A stretch of 23,198 nucleotides of DNA. Source: JBFMFH01 sp040752275 (GTDB lineage: Bacteria > Acidobacteriota > Vicinamibacteria > Vicinamibacterales > JAKQTR01). The translations under genes and the position numbers were made by a program. The notes under the pieces are model-generated. The model saw nothing but the letters and a program-made list of their open reading frames with translations. It had not been told where the DNA came from and made no database searches. Below, piece after piece: positions 14,744-23,088 of this stretch (the first letter of the stretch is position 1; the number at the start of each line of letters is the position of its first letter). The stretch covers positions 1 through 23,198 of the forward strand of contig JBFMFH010000106.1 in the NCBI GenBank assembly GCA_040752275.1, in the 5' to 3' direction.

Positions 14744-14760
14744 CTCCGGACTATCCGGAG
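14744..14760. promoter_or_regulatory. perfect inverted repeat upstream of the GH36 gene
   Basis: Arms CTCCGGA (14744-14750) and TCCGGAG (14754-14760) are separated by CTA. The centre lies about 64 bases upstream of the GH36 start, where an operator could sit. No recognisable -10 box is seen between it and the gene. The rest of the 182-base gap (14689-14870) shows no gene. Confidence 0.3.
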
Positions 14761-14870
14761 GCGCGTACCCTCAGCTGCAGTACGACCAACAACGCACGGC
14801 GACCCCACGGGTTGTGGTGTCCTCCGATGCGTCCACAACTTAGACAGGAACCATCATCTGGAGGATACAG

Positions 14871-16181
14871 TCAGCCTCTCAGGCCCTTCTTCATCGATCG
14901 GCGGATCTCCTCCGCCATGCGGTTCAGCTTCACGTCGGTGCGGAAGCCAATCGATTGGGCCGCTCCAACCATGATCGAGTAGGCGAACTTGGACGGCACC
15001 TCCAACTGCCTGGCGATGTCGAGAATCAGGGCGCTCTCGGCATCCATCAGGGCGCCGTCCGCCAGCGCGACGTCGGCCAGGCGCGAGAGCAGGAAGCCCT
15101 TCTCCTCGATGTCGCCTTCGCTCTTCAACACCTCCAGCGCCTGCGGGAGGCGCTCGTCGATGACCGCCCGGTCGGTGACGATCTCCGCTTCCGGTTCATC
15201 GGTGAACCACCTATGCAGGATCTGGACCAGGATCTTGACCTCCTCGTCGCTCACGTCCTTGTCCGCCCCGAGCAGCAGTGCCCCGCCCAACGCCACGGCC
15301 TTCATGACCGCCTGGTGAACGGACTTGAAGGGATATCGGCGGGTTAGCCTCACTAGTTCATCCACGGCTCCCTCGAGCTCGTCATCGCCCATCGGGTCGC
15401 CCTCCACGGGGAACCCGGCCCGCTTCGCCTTGGCCGAGCGCGAGAACAGCTCGGCGGCCTTCAGGCGGATGGGCAGGAGGGGGTGCGAGGCGAAGGTCGC
15501 CTCCATCAGCTCCGGCCGGCCCCTGATCTCGTCCACCTGGCTGACAAGGGCCTGGACGTCGAGGTTCAGGTTGCGCTCGGAGAGGCCGAAGGTGGCCTTG
15601 AGCAGCGAGGTCGCCGTGGCCCGGAAGTCGCGGCTGGCAATGAGGCTCACGCGATCGGCGCTGATCTCCGCCTTCTTTCGCCAGCGCAGGAACAAGCTCT
15701 CGCCGAGCGCCGGGAGGACGGTGATGGACGGGTTGCCGGCGTCGGTCGAGATCAGGGCGGCCAGCCGGTTGTTGCCGAACAGGATGTGCCCGAGTTCGTG
15801 GGCGAGGATCGATCGCAGCTCGGCGTCCTCGAGCCGCTCGAGCGCCGGGGCGGTGACGCCGATGAGCGAGTAGGTTCCGGCCTTGCGGACGTCCAACACG
15901 GCAAAGGCATTGACCTCCTGGGCCGGCAGGCAGAACACCTCGGCCTTGGCCTCGAGGTCGAGGGCCGTGCAGACGTCGGCGAAGATGCGGTAGATGCGCG
16001 GGGAGATCTGCTCGCTGAGGCGGATGCCTTCCTTGATCAGCCGCTCGCGCACGCCCTGGTCGACCTGGCGTCTGTTCTCTTCGAAGGTCTCGAGATAGTC
16101 GGCAATGCGATAGGACGTCAGCAGCTCTTCGACGTCTCTCGCGTCGCCCCGGTACCGCACGTCTTGCCAGTCGATCGCCAT
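14871..16181 (-). CDS. M48-type zinc metallopeptidase fused to a TerB-like domain
   Basis: The 436-residue protein has no signal peptide or membrane segment, unlike HtpX. The peptidase part has ILAHELGH with zinc ligands H128 and H132 and catalytic E129; the third ligand is E172 in AEISADRVSL. This is an M48 pattern. The C-terminal part (about 290-405) looks like a TerB/tellurite-resistance-type helical domain: VALGGALLLGADKDVSDEEVK and SRLADVALADGALMDAESA, with the paired acidic helices typical of TerB. TerB domains occur in stress and defence-linked proteins. The start has GGGAGG close by and a TATGAT -10-like box at 16206-16211. It lies 176 bases downstream of the OLD-like ATPase gene on the same strand. 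The function is unknown. Confidence 0.82.
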   Translation of the reverse strand: MAIDWQDVRYRGDARDVEELLTSYRIADYLETFEENRRQVDQGVRERLIKEGIRLSEQISPRIYRIFADVCTALDLEAKAEVFCLPAQEVNAFAVLDVRKAGTYSLIGVTAPALERLEDAELRSILAHELGHILFGNNRLAALISTDAGNPSITVLPALGESLFLRWRKKAEISADRVSLIASRDFRATATSLLKATFGLSERNLNLDVQALVSQVDEIRGRPELMEATFASHPLLPIRLKAAELFSRSAKAKRAGFPVEGDPMGDDELEGAVDELVRLTRRYPFKSVHQAVMKAVALGGALLLGADKDVSDEEVKILVQILHRWFTDEPEAEIVTDRAVIDERLPQALEVLKSEGDIEEKGFLLSRLADVALADGALMDAESALILDIARQLEVPSKFAYSIMVGAAQSIGFRTDVKLNRMAEEIRRSMKKGLRG

Positions 16182-16205
16182 GGCACCTCCCGCAGTGGCG
16201 GCCGG

Positions 16206-16211
16206 ATCATA
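16206..16211 (-). promoter_or_regulatory. -10-like box TATGAT for the M48-TerB gene
   Basis: Read on the minus strand, TATGAT lies 24 bases before ATG 16181, with a GGGAGG ribosome site in between. This would give the M48-TerB gene its own promoter inside the 176-base gap after the ATPase gene. The rest of the gap (16212-16357) shows no gene. Confidence 0.4.
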
Positions 16212-16357
16212 TCATCGGGGAAGGTCGGGTCGAGGCCGGCCCTGGCTCGCTTGGCGCACGCTCGCCCGTTCGGGCTGCGGTCAGGCCGGCTGATCGCGCC
16301 CGGCCGTGCGGCGGCGGTCGAGGACGACGGCACGGGGCAGCGTCGCCGAGGCCGCTG

Positions 16358-18304
16358 TCAGTCCGCCACGAAGCTGTTGAGGTCGCGGAACAGCTTCTCG
16401 AACCGGTTCAGCGCCTCCTCGAGTTCCGGCAGCGTCTCGCGCAGCGTGGCGGCGTTCTCGAACAGGTACGACGCGGGACCGAAGCTGTCGAAGCGTGGAG
16501 CCCAGGGTGGAAGCCCGGTGAAGTACTCTTCCACCTCGGCGAGCAGCCGCCCGCCACCGCCCGCCACGGGGGCTCCCTGGAGCACGGGCGACTCCTGCAG
16601 CCGGAAGGCCCCGATGACCAGCTCGCGGTACAGCCGGCGTCCGAGCAGGTCCTCGATCTGCGCGTCCTCGCCGCTGTCGACGTAGAGCGCCGGTCGCAGG
16701 ATGCGGCCGAACTGCAGGATCCCGCGCTCGCCCAGACCTTCGAGGCGGCGGGGATGCGACATGAGGCCGTCGGTCAACACGGCGACCCTCTGCGACGGCT
16801 CGGCGAAGAGCGCGGCGAAGGGTGCGATGCTGTCGAGCCCCCCGATGGGAACAAGACTCCACTCGGGATCCAGGTGCGGGCGCCCCTGTTCCTGCAGCTC
16901 GCGCGAGAACCACTTCAGGTAGAGCACATCGCTCGGACGGTCGACCAGCAGGGTCTGGTTCCCGACCACGGCCCGTTTGGTGACGTCGTAGGCGAGAGCC
17001 GCCCGGATCGGGAACAGCGTGTCGGGGTCCATGCTGAGGAACCGGTCGCCGACCTTGGTGCCGAGCACGACGTCGCCCTCGTCGACGTCCTCGACCGTTC
17101 GAATCCCGTCCAGCGCGTCGGGCGCAATCATGAACGGCGTGTGTGTCGTGTACACCACCTGGTAGGCGGGCAGCACCCGTTCGCGGATGAAGCGCATCAT
17201 GTCCATCTGGGCGCGGGCGTGCAGGCCCAGCCCCGGCTCGTCCAGCAGGATGATGTAGTCGCCCGACCGGTCGCGCCGCAGATGCGTCAGCCAGAGGAGG
17301 AAGGAGAAGAACCAGATGAAGCCGGCGCTGCGTTCGTCGAAGCTCAGGGTCACGTTGTGCCGCCGGCTGCGGATCCGGGTGCGCAGGATGTGGCCGGTGT
17401 TGCAGGGCGGGGGATCGTCCGGCCTGGCCGCGTCGCACCGGAAGTCGACCTCCAGCGATCGGTCCTGGCTCCAGTACTCCAGGACGTCCCGGGTGACCTG
17501 CTGCGAGACCGCTTCGAGCTCCGCAATCAGGTACTCGAAGCGCGAGATCTGCTGCAGTTCCTCCGGCGCCACGTTGGCCAGCTCGAGCAGCGCGAGAAAA
17601 ATGCTGTCGCCGGCGGTCAGTTGGTTCGTGGCTCGCCGCCTCAGCAGGTCGTCGATGCTGACCTGCGCAGGCAGGCGATGGTATTCGGCGAAGTACAGGA
17701 ACCGGGGCAGGCGCGGCTCGAGGATGCCGGCGACTTGATCGTCGAGGCTGCCTCGCGGAAACCGTTCCTGCACCGACGAGAGGAGCGCCGCCTGGGAGGG
17801 TGTCGACCCATCGGCGGCCTGCAGGGTTCTGATGAGTTCGGCGATGGTCGACACCGCCCAGAGGCTCCGCAGCTCGGACGTGTCCACGCCCGCGCCACGG
17901 ACGAGGTTGGCCACCACGCGCCGCTCGTCGAGATCGATCTGCCAGCGCAGGCGGTTGTCATAGCCCTTCGTCACCACGACCCTGGGACTGGCCATGACGT
18001 CCGGGCCGAGCACGCTGCTCAACGCCTCAGTGTCGCCGGGTTCGAGTCGCCACGACGTGGTGACGATCCGATCCGGCGACTTCTGCCGGCGCTGCCGGTA
18101 GGCGGCCCAGCGCCGGCGCGGGTACTCCGTCTCGGCGTAGTCCCCGTCCGCGGGCAGAACCGGATTCACGCGGTACAGCGCCTGGAGCAGCGCCGTCTTG
18201 CCTGATTCGTTCTTGCCGACCAGCGCGGTCAGCGGCTTGATGGAGAACTCGGTGGAATCATCGATGCACTTGAAGTTCTCGACGCGAACCGTCTCGAGGA
18301 TCAT
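16358..18304 (-). CDS. OLD-like AAA/ABC-type ATPase with degenerate TOPRIM region
   Basis: From ATG 18304 the protein has 648 residues and begins MILETVRVENFKCIDD, the usual SMC/RecF/OLD-type first strand. Walker A is GKNESGKT (30-37), Walker B YIILLDEPGLGLH (350-362), and the switch His lies in YTTHTPFMI. The C-terminal part starts like an OLD-family TOPRIM (TLLVDRPSDVLYLKWF, 451-466), but the usual Glu is Asp, and the later acidic pair reads VLTDGLM rather than DxD. EDAQIEDLL (546-554) follows. It may be a nuclease with altered metal ligands, or an ATPase that lost cleavage. OLD relatives act in DNA repair and phage defence. ATG 18319 is an alternative start, and the frame is open to 18433. 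No UvrD-like (Gabija) or other known partner is adjacent; the next gene on the strand is M48-TerB. Confidence 0.85.
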   Translation of the reverse strand: MILETVRVENFKCIDDSTEFSIKPLTALVGKNESGKTALLQALYRVNPVLPADGDYAETEYPRRRWAAYRQRRQKSPDRIVTTSWRLEPGDTEALSSVLGPDVMASPRVVVTKGYDNRLRWQIDLDERRVVANLVRGAGVDTSELRSLWAVSTIAELIRTLQAADGSTPSQAALLSSVQERFPRGSLDDQVAGILEPRLPRFLYFAEYHRLPAQVSIDDLLRRRATNQLTAGDSIFLALLELANVAPEELQQISRFEYLIAELEAVSQQVTRDVLEYWSQDRSLEVDFRCDAARPDDPPPCNTGHILRTRIRSRRHNVTLSFDERSAGFIWFFSFLLWLTHLRRDRSGDYIILLDEPGLGLHARAQMDMMRFIRERVLPAYQVVYTTHTPFMIAPDALDGIRTVEDVDEGDVVLGTKVGDRFLSMDPDTLFPIRAALAYDVTKRAVVGNQTLLVDRPSDVLYLKWFSRELQEQGRPHLDPEWSLVPIGGLDSIAPFAALFAEPSQRVAVLTDGLMSHPRRLEGLGERGILQFGRILRPALYVDSGEDAQIEDLLGRRLYRELVIGAFRLQESPVLQGAPVAGGGGRLLAEVEEYFTGLPPWAPRFDSFGPASYLFENAATLRETLPELEEALNRFEKLFRDLNSFVAD

Positions 18305-18530
18305 GGGCGTCCCACTCATCCCGGCGCGCCTGAGTCCGGCCCTGCCGAAGGGCCAGACCTCCGCCGCGCTCCACTCCAGGGGCGTGGTCGCCATGACCGC
18401 GCGCCCAGGCTCGAACTCCGGGTCCGCCGGCAAGCATCAGCCCTGGGCGCCGGAATGTCAAGGCATGGCACTCAGATTGTCCCCTGCGCGCCGATCGGGC
18501 CAGGGGGTGGATCGCCGGCAGGTGGTGCGT

Positions 18531-18568
18531 GAGCAGCGCCGCAAGGCGGGAGGCCGCGCCCGGGGATT
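18531..18568 (+). repeat. dispersed intergenic element, copy B (38 bp)
   Basis: It is 33/38 identical to 77-114 and has the same orientation toward an exported-protein gene. One arm of the hairpin has a mismatch relative to copy A. It sits in the 320-base divergent gap between the ATPase and the TRAP operon; the rest of that gap (18305-18530) shows no supported gene. Confidence 0.5.
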
Positions 18569-18597
18569 ATCGGTGACGAATCACGCCCCTGAGACAC

Positions 18598-18603
18598 TAG
18601 AAT
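18598..18603 (+). promoter_or_regulatory. -10-like box TAGAAT of the TRAP operon
   Basis: TAGAAT would start transcription near 18610. GGAGG (18617-18621) then lies just before ATG 18625. No strong -35 is visible; the dispersed element ends 29 bases upstream. Confidence 0.4.
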
Positions 18604-18624
18604 AGGAGACTGGCTTGGAGGCGT

Positions 18625-19590
18625 ATGACCCTATCGTGGAGACGTCCGGCCGTGGTCCTGGTCGCAGCGCTGCTTCTGCTGCCGCTCCCGGGGTGCTCCA
18701 TCAAGCAGATGGCGATCAACACCCTCGGGAACGCGCTGGCCGAGGGGAGTTCGACCTTCGCCAGAGACGATGACCCGGAACTGGTGCGGGATGCGATTCC
18801 GTTCGCACTCAAGACCATCGAGAGTCTGATCGAGCAGTCGCCGCGGCACGAGGGTCTGCTGATGGCGGCCTGCAGCGGGTTCACCCAGTACGCCTACGCG
18901 TTCATCCAGCAGCCGGCCGACTTCGTGGAAGCCGAGGACCTGGACCGGGCGACCGCCATGCGGCAGCGGGCCAAGAAGCTCTACTTGCGTGGCCTGGACT
19001 ACGGTTTGCGTGCCCTCGAGGTGGACTTCCCGGGCATCCGGGACCGGCTCGGTCGGGATCCGGTCGCAGCCCTGGCCAGGACCACGCGAGAGGATGTGCC
19101 GCTGCTCTACTGGACCGGCGCGGCGTGGGGCGCGGCGTTCGCCATCGACAAGGCGGATTCCTCGCTGTCGGTCGAGCAGGTCACCATCGAGGCATTGATG
19201 ACCCGGGCCATCACGCTGGATGACACATGGGAACGGGGTTCGCTGCACGACTTCTTCATCACCTGGGAAGGTGGGCGGTCGTCGGTCGGCGGGTCCCTCG
19301 ATCGTGCGCGCGAGCACTTCGATCGCGCCCGGGCCCTGTCGGCAGGCCAGCGGGTCTCTCCGCTCGTCACATATGCAGAGGTCGTATCGGTCGGGACCCA
19401 GAACAAGGAGGAGTTCGTTCAACTCCTCAACGAGGCCCTGGCGATCGACGTGTACAAGGCCGCGCCAGAGCAACGGCTGGCCAACATCATCGCGCAGCGT
19501 CGCGCCCGCTGGCTGCTCTCCCGCGTGGACGAGCTGTTCATCGACGAGGCCGGAGCGGGACGCCGGACACAGGAAGAGACGGGACCATGA
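18625..19590 (+). CDS. TRAP transporter TatT component lipoprotein
   Basis: The 321-residue protein has a lipoprotein signal peptide ending LLPLPGC, so C24 would be lipidated and the protein held at a membrane facing the periplasm. The rest is all-helical, with TPR-like repeats. Blocks such as LLMAACSGFTQYAYAFI, RAKKLYLRGLDYGLRALE and LLYWTGAAWGAAFAI match the TatT (Tp0956-type) family. In Treponema, TatT forms a complex with the P-component and is thought to help present hydrophobic ligands. GGAGG precedes ATG 18625. It is the first gene of a three-gene TRAP operon and overlaps the binding-protein gene by ATGA. Confidence 0.88.
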   Translation: MTLSWRRPAVVLVAALLLLPLPGCSIKQMAINTLGNALAEGSSTFARDDDPELVRDAIPFALKTIESLIEQSPRHEGLLMAACSGFTQYAYAFIQQPADFVEAEDLDRATAMRQRAKKLYLRGLDYGLRALEVDFPGIRDRLGRDPVAALARTTREDVPLLYWTGAAWGAAFAIDKADSSLSVEQVTIEALMTRAITLDDTWERGSLHDFFITWEGGRSSVGGSLDRAREHFDRARALSAGQRVSPLVTYAEVVSVGTQNKEEFVQLLNEALAIDVYKAAPEQRLANIIAQRRARWLLSRVDELFIDEAGAGRRTQEETGP

Positions 19591-20633
19591 TTCGAATGCC
19601 ACAACGGACACGTGGAGACCTGGCACGCCGGATGGCGGCCGTGGTTGCCTTTGCGGCGGTGCTGCTGCCGGGCGCCGCCGACGCCCAGATCCTCATCAAG
19701 ATGGCGACCCTCGTGCCCGACGGATCCTCCTGGCACCAGGTGCTCAAGGAGACCGCCGCCGAGTGGAACAGGGTGTCCGGCGGCAAGGTGCGGGTCAATC
19801 TGTACGCCGGCGGGACGGCCGGCGATGATCCCGACGTCGTGCGCAAGATGACGCTCGGCACCCTGAACGCGGCAGTGCTGACGTCGGTGGGCGTGGCCGA
19901 AATCGACAAGTCGGTGTACGCCATGAGCATCCCGATGGCCTACCGCGACTACGACGAGGTCTACTACGTGCTCGAGAAGATGCGTCCCAGCCTCGAGGCG
20001 AGCATGCTGGAGAAGGGCTACGTGGTCCTCAACTGGGCGGATGGTGGCTGGGTCCACTATTTCGCCAAGCGGCCGGTGACCGACCCGGACGACCTCCGAT
20101 CCCTGAAGCTGTTCAGTTGGGCGGGCGACACGGATACGCTCGAGATCTGGCGCAATCTCAGGTTCAACCCCGTACCCCTGCCGTCGACGGAACTGGCCAC
20201 GGCGCTCCAGACCGGGCTTGTCGAGGCCTTCGGGGCCCCACCTCAGGTCGCGGTCATCACCCGCTACTACGAGAACGCCAAGAATATGACCGACCTCAAC
20301 TGGGCCCTGTTGCTCGGGGCCACGGTCATCAAGAAGGAGGTCTGGGAACGGATCCCGGCCGACATCCGTCCGAAACTGCTCGAGGTCGCGCGCAACGCCG
20401 GACGGAAGCTGCAGGCTGAGGTGCGTCGCAGCGGTGAGGCAGACGTCGCGGCCATGAAGAGCAAGGGCCTGAACGTCGTGCCGGTGGATGCACCGACACG
20501 CGCCCAGTGGACGATGCTCGCGGAGTCGACCTATCCGCAGGTGCGCGGCCACATCGTTCCCGCAGCCGCCTTCGACGAAGCGCTGAGATACCGCGACGAG
20601 TACCGCAAGCAGCAGGCGGCGCACAAGAAGTGA
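19587..20633 (+). CDS. TRAP transporter substrate-binding protein (DctP/TatP type)
   Basis: The 348-residue protein starts at ATG 19587, overlapping the TatT stop as ATGA; the frame is open further upstream, but this start gives a proper signal peptide (MAAVVAFAAVLLPGAADAQ). The mature part has the DctP-like fold with IKMATLVPDGSSWHQVLKE at its N-terminus, GGTAGDDPDVVRKM, and FSWAGDTDTLEIWRNL. It captures the solute in the periplasm and hands it to the QM permease. The ligand cannot be inferred from sequence alone. Systems with TatT are thought to favour hydrophobic or organic-acid ligands. The stop overlaps the permease start as GTGA. Confidence 0.92.
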   Translation: MIRMPQRTRGDLARRMAAVVAFAAVLLPGAADAQILIKMATLVPDGSSWHQVLKETAAEWNRVSGGKVRVNLYAGGTAGDDPDVVRKMTLGTLNAAVLTSVGVAEIDKSVYAMSIPMAYRDYDEVYYVLEKMRPSLEASMLEKGYVVLNWADGGWVHYFAKRPVTDPDDLRSLKLFSWAGDTDTLEIWRNLRFNPVPLPSTELATALQTGLVEAFGAPPQVAVITRYYENAKNMTDLNWALLLGATVIKKEVWERIPADIRPKLLEVARNAGRKLQAEVRRSGEADVAAMKSKGLNVVPVDAPTRAQWTMLAESTYPQVRGHIVPAAAFDEALRYRDEYRKQQAAHKK

Positions 20634-22453
20634 CGACGCTGGCCGCCGTCTTCCGCCGCACCGAGCAGGTCGTCCTCGTCGCCACCCTGGCGCTGGCGAC
20701 CCTGCTGCCGGTTATCGATGCCTTCGGGCGGCCCCTCGGCGGGTTCCACGTGCCGGGATCGGCCGCATACGTGCAACAGCTCACGCTCTGGCTCGCATTC
20801 GTCGGCGGTCTGGCTGCGACGAGCCAGGCGAAGCACCTCAAGCTATCGACGGCCGAGTTCTTCGACGAGGGTCTCGCCAAGACCCTTTCGCAGTTGCTGG
20901 CCTATTCGGTGGCCGCTGCCGTCGTGGGGATCCTCGCCTACGCGAGCGCGCAGGTCGTCCTGGCCAACCGCATCCAGACGAAGATGCTGCCCATCGGCGT
21001 CCCCGAGTGGGTCAGTGAGACCGTGATGCCGGTCGCGCTGGGCTTGATGGCTCTGCAGTTCGCCTGGATGGCGTCCAACCGCTGGTGGGGCCGGCTGGTC
21101 GGCCTCGGGGCCATCGGCGGCGCATTCGCGCTCGGGTTGGTGCCACCGGAGTCGGCCGGGGCGCTCTGGCCGTTGGCGCTGCTGATTGTGGGCGCCGCGC
21201 TGCTGGGCGCGCCGGTGTTCGTCGCGATGGGCGGCATCGCGCTCGTGCTGTTCTTCCGCGAGGGCACTCCGGTGGCGGCCGTGTCCGCAGAAGTCTACCG
21301 GCTGATTGCGTCGCCGACGCTGCCGGCCATTCCGCTGCTCACGGCGGCCGGCTATGTGCTCGCGGAGAGCGGCGCAGCCGAGCGACTGGTGCGCTTCTTC
21401 CGCGCGGTGTTCGGCTGGATGCCGGGCGGCATTGCCGTCATGGTCGCGGCCGTTTGCGCGGTGTTCACGACGTTCACGGGCGGCTCGGGCGTGACGATCA
21501 TCGCCCTTGGCGGCCTCGTGTACCCCATCCTGCGCAAGGACGGGTACCCGGAGGGCTTCTCGCTGGGCCTCGTCACCGCTTCGGGCAGTCTGGGCCTCCT
21601 GTTCCCGCCCAGCCTGCCGGTCATTCTCTACAGCGTCGTGGCCAGCACGCGCGACCAGACGGTTCCGGCGGATGATCTGTTCATCGCGGGCCTGGTGCCT
21701 GGGCTGCTGCTCGTGGTCATCACCGCGTTCTACGGGATCGTGATCGGCCGGCGCGTCCAACAGGAGAAGGTGCCCTTTTCGCCGCGCGAGGTTGTCGCCT
21801 CGGCGTGGGGTGCCAAGTGGGAGCTGCTGCTGCCGGTCTTCATCGTCGCGCTGTTCGTCAGCGGATTCGCCTCGATGGTCGAAGCGGCCGCCTCGGCGCT
21901 GGCCTACACGGTCATTGTCGAGTGCTTCATCACCCGGGACATCCACATCGTCAAGTCCCTGCCGAACGTGCTGCTCAAGGCCGCCGCACTGATGGGCGCG
22001 GTGTTGATACTGCTGAGCGTCGCCATGGGCCTGACCAGCTATCTGGTCGACGCCATGATCCCGGACATGCTGCTCACGTGGGTCAGGACCCACATCGAGT
22101 CGCAGGTGATGTTCCTGCTCGCGCTCAACGGCCTGCTGCTCGTGCTCGGCAGCGTGCTCGAGATCTACTCGGCCATCATCGTGCTGGCTCCGATCATCGC
22201 GCCCATCGGGGCGGCCTTCGACGTGGATCCGATCCACCTCGGCGTGATCTTCCTCGCCAACCTGGAACTCGGGTTCCTGTTCCCGCCGGTTGGCCTCAAC
22301 CTGTTCCTGTCATCGTCGCGGTTCGGCAAGCCGCTGACGAGCCTGTACAGGCACGTGTTCCCGTTCCTGATCATCACCGGGATCGGCGTGCTGCTCATCA
22401 CCTACATCCCCGCCATGTCGTTGGGGGTGCTGCGGCTGCTGGGAAGACAGTAG
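20630..22453 (+). CDS. TRAP transporter fused DctQ-DctM permease
   Basis: The 607-residue membrane protein starts at GTG 20630, overlapping the binding-protein stop as GTGA. About the first 150 residues form the small Q domain with four membrane segments (for example VVLVATLALATLLPVIDAF and QLTLWLAFVGGLAATS). The M domain follows with elements such as APVFVAMGGIALVLF, AVFTTFTGGSGVTIIALGG, SGSLGLLFPPSLPVILYSV and LELGFLFPPVGLNLFLSS. It carries out Na+- or H+-coupled uptake of the ligand delivered by the P-component. Fused QM proteins are a known variant. It ends the operon; a G-rich heptamer array begins 4 bases after the stop. Confidence 0.93.
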   Translation: MTTLAAVFRRTEQVVLVATLALATLLPVIDAFGRPLGGFHVPGSAAYVQQLTLWLAFVGGLAATSQAKHLKLSTAEFFDEGLAKTLSQLLAYSVAAAVVGILAYASAQVVLANRIQTKMLPIGVPEWVSETVMPVALGLMALQFAWMASNRWWGRLVGLGAIGGAFALGLVPPESAGALWPLALLIVGAALLGAPVFVAMGGIALVLFFREGTPVAAVSAEVYRLIASPTLPAIPLLTAAGYVLAESGAAERLVRFFRAVFGWMPGGIAVMVAAVCAVFTTFTGGSGVTIIALGGLVYPILRKDGYPEGFSLGLVTASGSLGLLFPPSLPVILYSVVASTRDQTVPADDLFIAGLVPGLLLVVITAFYGIVIGRRVQQEKVPFSPREVVASAWGAKWELLLPVFIVALFVSGFASMVEAAASALAYTVIVECFITRDIHIVKSLPNVLLKAAALMGAVLILLSVAMGLTSYLVDAMIPDMLLTWVRTHIESQVMFLLALNGLLLVLGSVLEIYSAIIVLAPIIAPIGAAFDVDPIHLGVIFLANLELGFLFPPVGLNLFLSSSRFGKPLTSLYRHVFPFLIITGIGVLLITYIPAMSLGVLRLLGRQ

Positions 22454-22456
22454 AAC

Positions 22457-22489
22457 CGGGATTCGGGATTCGGGATTCGGGATTCGGGG
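22457..22489 (+). repeat. 7-bp tandem repeat (CGGGATT), four units
   Basis: Four perfect units are followed by CGGGG, so five G-tracts are separated by ATTC, a canonical G-quadruplex pattern on the plus strand. It begins 4 bases after the TRAP permease stop. The same heptamer in the opposite orientation lies at 9042-9076. Confidence 0.88.
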
Positions 22490-22542
22490 TGGGGGCGGGA
22501 GCCGTCCCCGCGCACGCTCGTTCTTCTTCCCGGAGAGACGTG

Positions 22543-23025
22543 ATGGAACTCGCGATTGTGCCCGTCGCCATGCCGGCCGACGCCAACGTCATCATCGGCC
22601 AGAGCCACTTCATCAAGACCGTCGAGGATCTGTACGAAGCCGTCGTCACCAGCGTGCCGCAGGCCTCCTTCGGGCTGGCGTTCTGCGAGGCCTCGGGGCT
22701 GTGTCTCATCCGGGTCGAGGGCAACGACGAGGGGCTCCGGGCCGCGGCGATCGAGGCCGCGCAGGCCATCGGCGCCGGCCACACGTTCGTGCTCTATCTC
22801 CGGAACGCCTTCCCTGTCAACGTGCTCAACCGCATCAAGGAGTGCCCGGAGGTCTGCCGCATCTTCTGCGCGACCGCCAACCCGCTCCAGATTGTGGTCG
22901 TCCAGTCCGACCAGGGCCGCGGGATCGCCGGCGTCATCGACGGCTCGTCGCCGAAGGGCGTCGAGCAGGAAGGCGACCGCGAGTGGCGAGTGGGGTTCCT
23001 GAGGAAGATCGGGTACAAGCGGTAA
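22543..23025 (+). CDS. adenosine-specific kinase family protein
   Basis: The 160-residue product has the family's hallmark blocks: GQSHFIKTVEDLYEAVVTS, FGLAFCEASGLCLIR, IGAGHTFVLYLRNAFPVNVLN, CPEVCRIFCATANPLQIVV and QGRGIAGVIDG. The family, described from archaea, phosphorylates adenosine; its role in bacteria is less clear, and purine salvage is the natural guess. The frame is open from far upstream inside the permease gene, but ATG 22543 has GGAGA 7 bases ahead and gives the normal family N-terminus. It is a single gene between the heptamer array and the CRISPR edge. Confidence 0.93.
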   Translation: MELAIVPVAMPADANVIIGQSHFIKTVEDLYEAVVTSVPQASFGLAFCEASGLCLIRVEGNDEGLRAAAIEAAQAIGAGHTFVLYLRNAFPVNVLNRIKECPEVCRIFCATANPLQIVVVQSDQGRGIAGVIDGSSPKGVEQEGDREWRVGFLRKIGYKR

Positions 23026-23088
23026 GAACAGGGACCGGGCACCGGGGGTCAGATGTGAATACTGCCCTCCACAAGCGCGATCGTGCAG

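Noticed and set aside
16754..18205. Long plus-strand open frame (about 483 codons) inside the OLD-like ATPase gene
   Set aside because: The opposite strand encodes Walker A, Walker B and other family motifs; this frame shows none and is a codon-bias shadow. The same holds for frames at 272-1387, 3698-4981, 6881-8287, 13219-14406 and 20843-22237.
16358..18304. Gabija (GajA) or PARIS-type defence ATPase
   Set aside because: No UvrD-like helicase (GajB) or AriB-like partner is adjacent, and the TOPRIM acidic residues are altered, so assignment to a named system is not supported.
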